7,707 nt of DNA from Clostridia bacterium. Its GTDB lineage: Bacteria > Bacillota > Clostridia > UBA1381 > UMGS1253. The stretch spans positions 1-7,707 of the forward strand of contig JAFQPV010000380.1 of the NCBI GenBank assembly GCA_017411585.1, read 5' to 3'. The position numbers and the translations under genes were made by a program. The number at the start of each line of letters is the position of its first letter. The stretch's first letter is position 1. This document shows, piece by piece, positions 5,075 through 7,707 of the stretch. The notes beneath the pieces are model-generated. The model was not told where the DNA came from, did not search any database, and saw nothing but the letters and a program-made list of their open reading frames with translations.

Positions 5075-6313
5075 ATGCAAAAACCTGAACTGCTCGCACC
5101 GGCGGGCGATTTGGAAAAATTGAAAATGGCGGTTTTGTACGGCGCAGATGCCGTATACATCGGCGGTGAAAGCTTCGGCTTGCGTGTGGCATCCAAAAAC
5201 TTTGACCGCGCGCAGATGGAGGAAGGTATCCGTTTTGCGCACGAGCGCGGCGTTAAGGTGTATGTTACGGTGAACATTATCCCGCATAACACGCAGCTAA
5301 ACGGCTTTCCGGAATATTTGGATATGCTCTGCGAAATCGGTGCTGATGCCGTAATTGTGGCGGATTTAGGCTTGTTTTCGATGGTGCGCGCGCTGCATCC
5401 GGAAATGAGCGTGCACGTGTCGACGCAGGCAAACAACGTTAACTACGAAACCGTGCGTATGTGGCACAAGCTCGGCGCAGAACGTGTTGTGCTGGCGCGA
5501 GAGCTTTCGTTTACGGAAATTGCCGAAATTCGCGAAAAGACTGACCCGAGCCTGGAGCTTGAGGCGTTTGTGCACGGCGCGATGTGCATATCCTATTCCG
5601 GCAGATGCCTTTTAAGTAACTATCTAACCAAGCGCGATGCAAACTTAGGTGCGTGTGCACAGCCGTGCCGCTGGAAATATGCACTTGTAGAGGAAAAGCG
5701 CCCGGGTGAGTATATGGAAATTTCCGAGCACGAAAACGGCACCTTCATATTTAACTCCAAGGATTTGAATATGATTGCACACATTCCGGAATTGGTGAAA
5801 AGCGGCATTACAAGCTTTAAAATCGAGGGTAGAGTGAAGAGCGAATATTATGTAGCAACGGTGGTAAATGCATACCGCCGCGAGATTGACCGCTACTTTG
5901 CCGACCCGGACAACTATGTGTTTGATGAAGGTGCACTTGAGGAAGTGTTAAAGGTCAGTCACCGTCCGTATTGCACCGGCTTTTACTTTGGCAAAACAGA
6001 TGAAAATTCGCAGGTGTATGAAAATAGCTCATACATCCGCGATTACGATATTGTCGGCTTTATTTTGGATTATGATGAAAAGACCGGCATTGCAACCGTA
6101 GCACAGCGTAACAAATTCTCCGTTGGCGATACGGTGGAGATTATGCAGCCGGGAAAACCCTATTTTGCGCAGAAGGTAGAATGGATGAAAAACGAAGCGG
6201 GCGAGGAGATTGACTGTGTGCCGCATGCTGAAATGATATTTACAATGCACTTAGACAAGCCTGCCTGCAAAAATGCAATGATTCGCAAAGGCGAGCTTGT
6301 TTCGGGAAAATAA
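5075..6313 (+). CDS. trhP: Peptidase U32 family protein, TrhP-like (tRNA U34 hydroxylation)
   Basis: The 412-residue protein begins with the U32 block PELLAPAGDLEKLK and GADAVYIGG (25-31). It carries the family signature at about 163-181 (EAFVHGAMCISYSGRC), with cysteines C171, C178, C194 and C198 that suit an iron-sulfur cluster. NSKDL and SFKIEGRVKSEYYV follow at 227-260. A small U32 C-terminal beta domain covers about 325-410. Such proteins were named peptidases, but TrhP (E. coli YegQ; B. subtilis YrrN/YrrO) is required for prephenate-dependent hydroxylation of U34 in tRNA. The trmR-like gene directly upstream fits a hydroxylation-then-methylation pair. Its length matches the longer, YrrO-type form; the shorter YrrN-type partner of Bacillus is absent here. 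The ATG at 5075 has AAAGGTGA 5 nt upstream. A different U32 role, such as another RNA hydroxylase, remains possible. Confidence 0.85.
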   Translation: MQKPELLAPAGDLEKLKMAVLYGADAVYIGGESFGLRVASKNFDRAQMEEGIRFAHERGVKVYVTVNIIPHNTQLNGFPEYLDMLCEIGADAVIVADLGLFSMVRALHPEMSVHVSTQANNVNYETVRMWHKLGAERVVLARELSFTEIAEIREKTDPSLELEAFVHGAMCISYSGRCLLSNYLTKRDANLGACAQPCRWKYALVEEKRPGEYMEISEHENGTFIFNSKDLNMIAHIPELVKSGITSFKIEGRVKSEYYVATVVNAYRREIDRYFADPDNYVFDEGALEEVLKVSHRPYCTGFYFGKTDENSQVYENSSYIRDYDIVGFILDYDEKTGIATVAQRNKFSVGDTVEIMQPGKPYFAQKVEWMKNEAGEEIDCVPHAEMIFTMHLDKPACKNAMIRKGELVSGK

Positions 6314-6331
6314 AAAGGGAGAGAAGAGAAA

Positions 6332-7534
6332 ATGAAAAAAGTATTGTGTGTAGTTTTAGCAGTTGTAATGCTACTGCCGTGCATGTTGACAGCGAATGCG
6401 CAGGAGGATGGCTTTACATGCTATTGGGGCTTTGAGAATCAGGAGGAGGATTATAACAGCTTGGGCGGTCTTGAAGTCAGATTCGATGGCTATGCGGGCG
6501 CGACCGGTTATTATGCAGTTCTCTACAAAGACGGTCAGGCAAAAGAGCAGGAATATATCGAGGCAGAGATGCTTTTTGGGGATTTCTATGCGGTGGATAT
6601 GAGTGATTATATTATTGAATTCGGCAGCGGGACTTATACCTGCGCCGTTGCGGCAGTGGAGATTGATTATGACGCAGATGTTTTTGAGCCGAAGCTGCTT
6701 GCGAAAACACCGATGTCTAATCCGTATGTATATACAGAGCCGAGCGTAACGCTTGCGCCTGCGCAAAATGTTGTGTATGACGGAAGCAGAATTACATTTA
6801 CCCACGAAGCGAACAACATAGCGCTGACCTATCATATGCAATGCATTGTTGAATATGGGGATTATCGCACATTCTGTTTTTACGAAAGCAGTGACTTTAT
6901 ACCGGAAATGACAGAGGAAAGAGCGGGTTGGATGTGGGAGCACTATAATGAGGCGCTTGCTTTCGACCGGGAATACTCCCCTGAATTACTGGAACGCGGC
7001 GAGCCGAAATTGCTTGTTGTCATTTACGCGAAGGCGTGGGATATTAATCAGGCGCAGCAGTCCCCGAAAACCTATTTTTATCCGAACGGGGAAAAGCCGA
7101 CCTACACAGAGCCGTACGCAGTGCCGGTCTGGACAAAGTCGAAAAATGCAATGCTTTCCTTTGAAGGCGAGCAAACAGAGATAGAGGCTTATAATATTTA
7201 TGATAATAACTATTTCAAGCTTCGTGACCTTGCACTGAAATTGACCGAGATGGGCGTACCGGTAGAAGTAACTTGGGACGAAGAAAAGCAGGCAATCAAT
7301 CTGCTTACCGGCGTGGAGTATACAAGTGTCGGCGGTGAGCTTAAAGCGGCAGACAATACAGGCAGAGAAGCTGTTCCGTGCAAGTCAAGAATTTATCTGG
7401 ACGGTAGCAAGATTGATTTGAAGGCGTATACAATCAACGGCAACAACTTCTTTAAGCTCAGAGACCTGTGTGCTGTTTTAAATGTAAAGGTCGGCTGGGA
7501 CGAAGAAAAGCAACTAATTATTTTAAATAAATAA
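6332..7534 (+). CDS. Secreted stalk-domain protein with two C-terminal CuAO-N-like repeats
   Basis: The 400-residue protein has a type I signal peptide (MKK, a hydrophobic core at 4-20, cleavage probably after ANA at 21-23), so it is exported. The middle, about 45-265, looks beta-rich with many aromatics and two possible Fn3/Ig-like segments (LEVRFDGYAGATGYYAV; TYTCAVAAVE); I do not recognise a family for it. The C-terminus has two repeats of the stalk or copper-amine-oxidase-N type at 283-325 and 362-399, each with AYnI-NN-FKLRDL and WDEEKQ-I. These usually serve as cell-surface or extracellular modules and do not imply oxidase activity. No LPXTG, SLH or transmembrane anchor is present. GGGAGAG lies about 10 nt before the ATG. 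It follows the U32 gene by 18 bp and so appears to be the last gene of the operon; its link to tRNA modification or wall synthesis is unknown. Confidence 0.8.
   Translation: MKKVLCVVLAVVMLLPCMLTANAQEDGFTCYWGFENQEEDYNSLGGLEVRFDGYAGATGYYAVLYKDGQAKEQEYIEAEMLFGDFYAVDMSDYIIEFGSGTYTCAVAAVEIDYDADVFEPKLLAKTPMSNPYVYTEPSVTLAPAQNVVYDGSRITFTHEANNIALTYHMQCIVEYGDYRTFCFYESSDFIPEMTEERAGWMWEHYNEALAFDREYSPELLERGEPKLLVVIYAKAWDINQAQQSPKTYFYPNGEKPTYTEPYAVPVWTKSKNAMLSFEGEQTEIEAYNIYDNNYFKLRDLALKLTEMGVPVEVTWDEEKQAINLLTGVEYTSVGGELKAADNTGREAVPCKSRIYLDGSKIDLKAYTINGNNFFKLRDLCAVLNVKVGWDEEKQLIILNK
7274..7512 (+). repeat. 17-nt direct repeat within the stalk repeats
   Basis: TGGGACGAAGAAAAGCA occurs exactly at 7274-7290 and again at 7496-7512, coding WDEEKQ in both stalk repeats. 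The surrounding repeats are similar in protein but diverged in DNA. Confidence 0.85.
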
Positions 7535-7569
7535 ATTCAGCGGATATAAAAAAGGTAGTGTGCATCATG

Positions 7570-7623
7570 AACCGACCCCCAAAAGTTAGACCAAAAATCT
7601 AATTACTGGGAGGTCGGTTTTTT
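7570..7623 (+). terminator. Long hairpin plus T-run at the IS3 left end, overlapping the orfA SD
   Basis: AACCGACC (7570-7577) pairs with GGTCGGTT (7612-7619); CCC (7578-7580) pairs with GGG (7608-7610) across one bulged A; and an inner stem with TTAGA (7586-7590) and TCTAA (7598-7602) closes a 7-nt loop. That makes about 18 pairs, followed by six T residues (7618-7623). It can act as an intrinsic terminator for the upstream operon, and the SD GGGAGG (7608-7613) lies in its 3' arm. Confidence 0.6.
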
Positions 7624-7707
7624 GTGGCAAAATATACTTTTGAGTTTAAGAAAAAAGTTGTGCAAGAATATTTGAAGGGTAAAGGAGGATATGCATATAT
7701 TGCAAAA
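7624..7707 (+). CDS. IS3-family transposase orfA, N-terminal fragment (runs off right edge)
   Basis: The frame opens at a GTG (7624) with GGGAGG 10 nt upstream and stays open for 28 codons to the window edge. The residues MAKYTFEFKKKVVQEYL, then KGKGGYAYIAK, match the start of the helix-turn-helix orfA proteins of the IS3/IS150 group, which bind the element ends and fuse with orfB by programmed frameshifting to give the DDE transposase. It is partial because of the window end; nothing suggests it is broken. Confidence 0.75.
   Translation, partial: MAKYTFEFKKKVVQEYLKGKGGYAYIAK

Larger units (their letters stand above)
7568..7707 (+). mobile_element. IS3-family (IS150-like) element, left end (runs off right edge)
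   Basis: A terminal repeat starting TGAACCGACCCCCAAAAG, with GTTAGACC following, is typical in form of IS150-group ends. It is followed after about 30 nt by an orfA start. The element begins 33 bp after the stalk gene stop, so it inserted at the operon's 3' end without breaking a visible gene. The exact tip and target duplication cannot be checked without the other end. Confidence 0.75.

Noticed and set aside
5071..5088. Alternative ATG at 5071 for the U32 gene
   Set aside because: It is out of frame and meets a stop after five codons; the ATG at 5075 opens the real gene.
6332..6400. Lipoprotein signal (LLPC) in the stalk protein
   Set aside because: Proline directly before the cysteine does not fit a lipobox; the ANA site a few residues later fits signal peptidase I.
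7160..7534. Copper amine oxidase activity for the stalk protein
   Set aside because: Only the small N-terminal-type module is repeated; no amine oxidase catalytic domain is present.

Overview
The window looks like a chromosomal segment of a Clostridia-type Bacillota (Firmicute). Three things suggest this: the gene order mltG - trmR-like methyltransferase - peptidase U32 (trhP-like), known from Bacillus (yrrL-yrrM-yrrN/O) and other Firmicutes; a secreted protein ending in two 'stalk' (copper-amine-oxidase-N-like) repeats, common in Clostridia; and GC-rich palindromic intergenic repeats of a type frequent in gut Clostridia. The order and genus cannot be fixed from the sequence.

Layout. Positions 1-1430 hold a minus-strand, AT-rich pair: a metal-dependent amidohydrolase-2 family hydrolase (663-1430) followed by the N-terminal two-thirds or less of an FAD-dependent oxidoreductase that runs off the left edge (1-614). 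A 32-bp near-perfect dyad (1453-1484) sits just upstream of the pair and looks like an operator. Positions 1509-2590 are a complete IS30-family insertion sequence with 27-bp imperfect terminal inverted repeats and a candidate 3-bp target duplication, CTC. Removing the element and one CTC restores a continuous palindromic repeat, so the IS landed in the stem of that repeat. The rest of the repeat and two further palindromes fill 2591-2750.

Positions 2779-7534 are a tight plus-strand operon: recR (recombinational repair), mltG (endolytic peptidoglycan transglycosylase), a TrmR-like tRNA O-methyltransferase, a TrhP-like U32 protein (tRNA U34 hydroxylation) and a secreted stalk-domain protein of unknown role. 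The TrhP and TrmR homologues would act in series: U34 to ho5U34, then to mo5U34 in tRNA. recR normally sits behind dnaX-ybaB, and mltG behind ruvX-type genes, so this join looks like a rearrangement. Positions 7568-7707 are the left end of an IS3-family (IS150-like) element with the start of its orfA, running off the right edge.

The most interesting signals are regulatory. Both insertion sequences carry complementary sequences that would fold over the transposase start region in RNA coming from outside the element. In the IS30 element the same repeats also form two promoter-like sites facing each other, which recalls the antisense pOUT/pIN control of IS10. No CRISPR array, tRNA, rRNA or defence system was seen. 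The flanking and promoter calls are inferences from sequence reading only.
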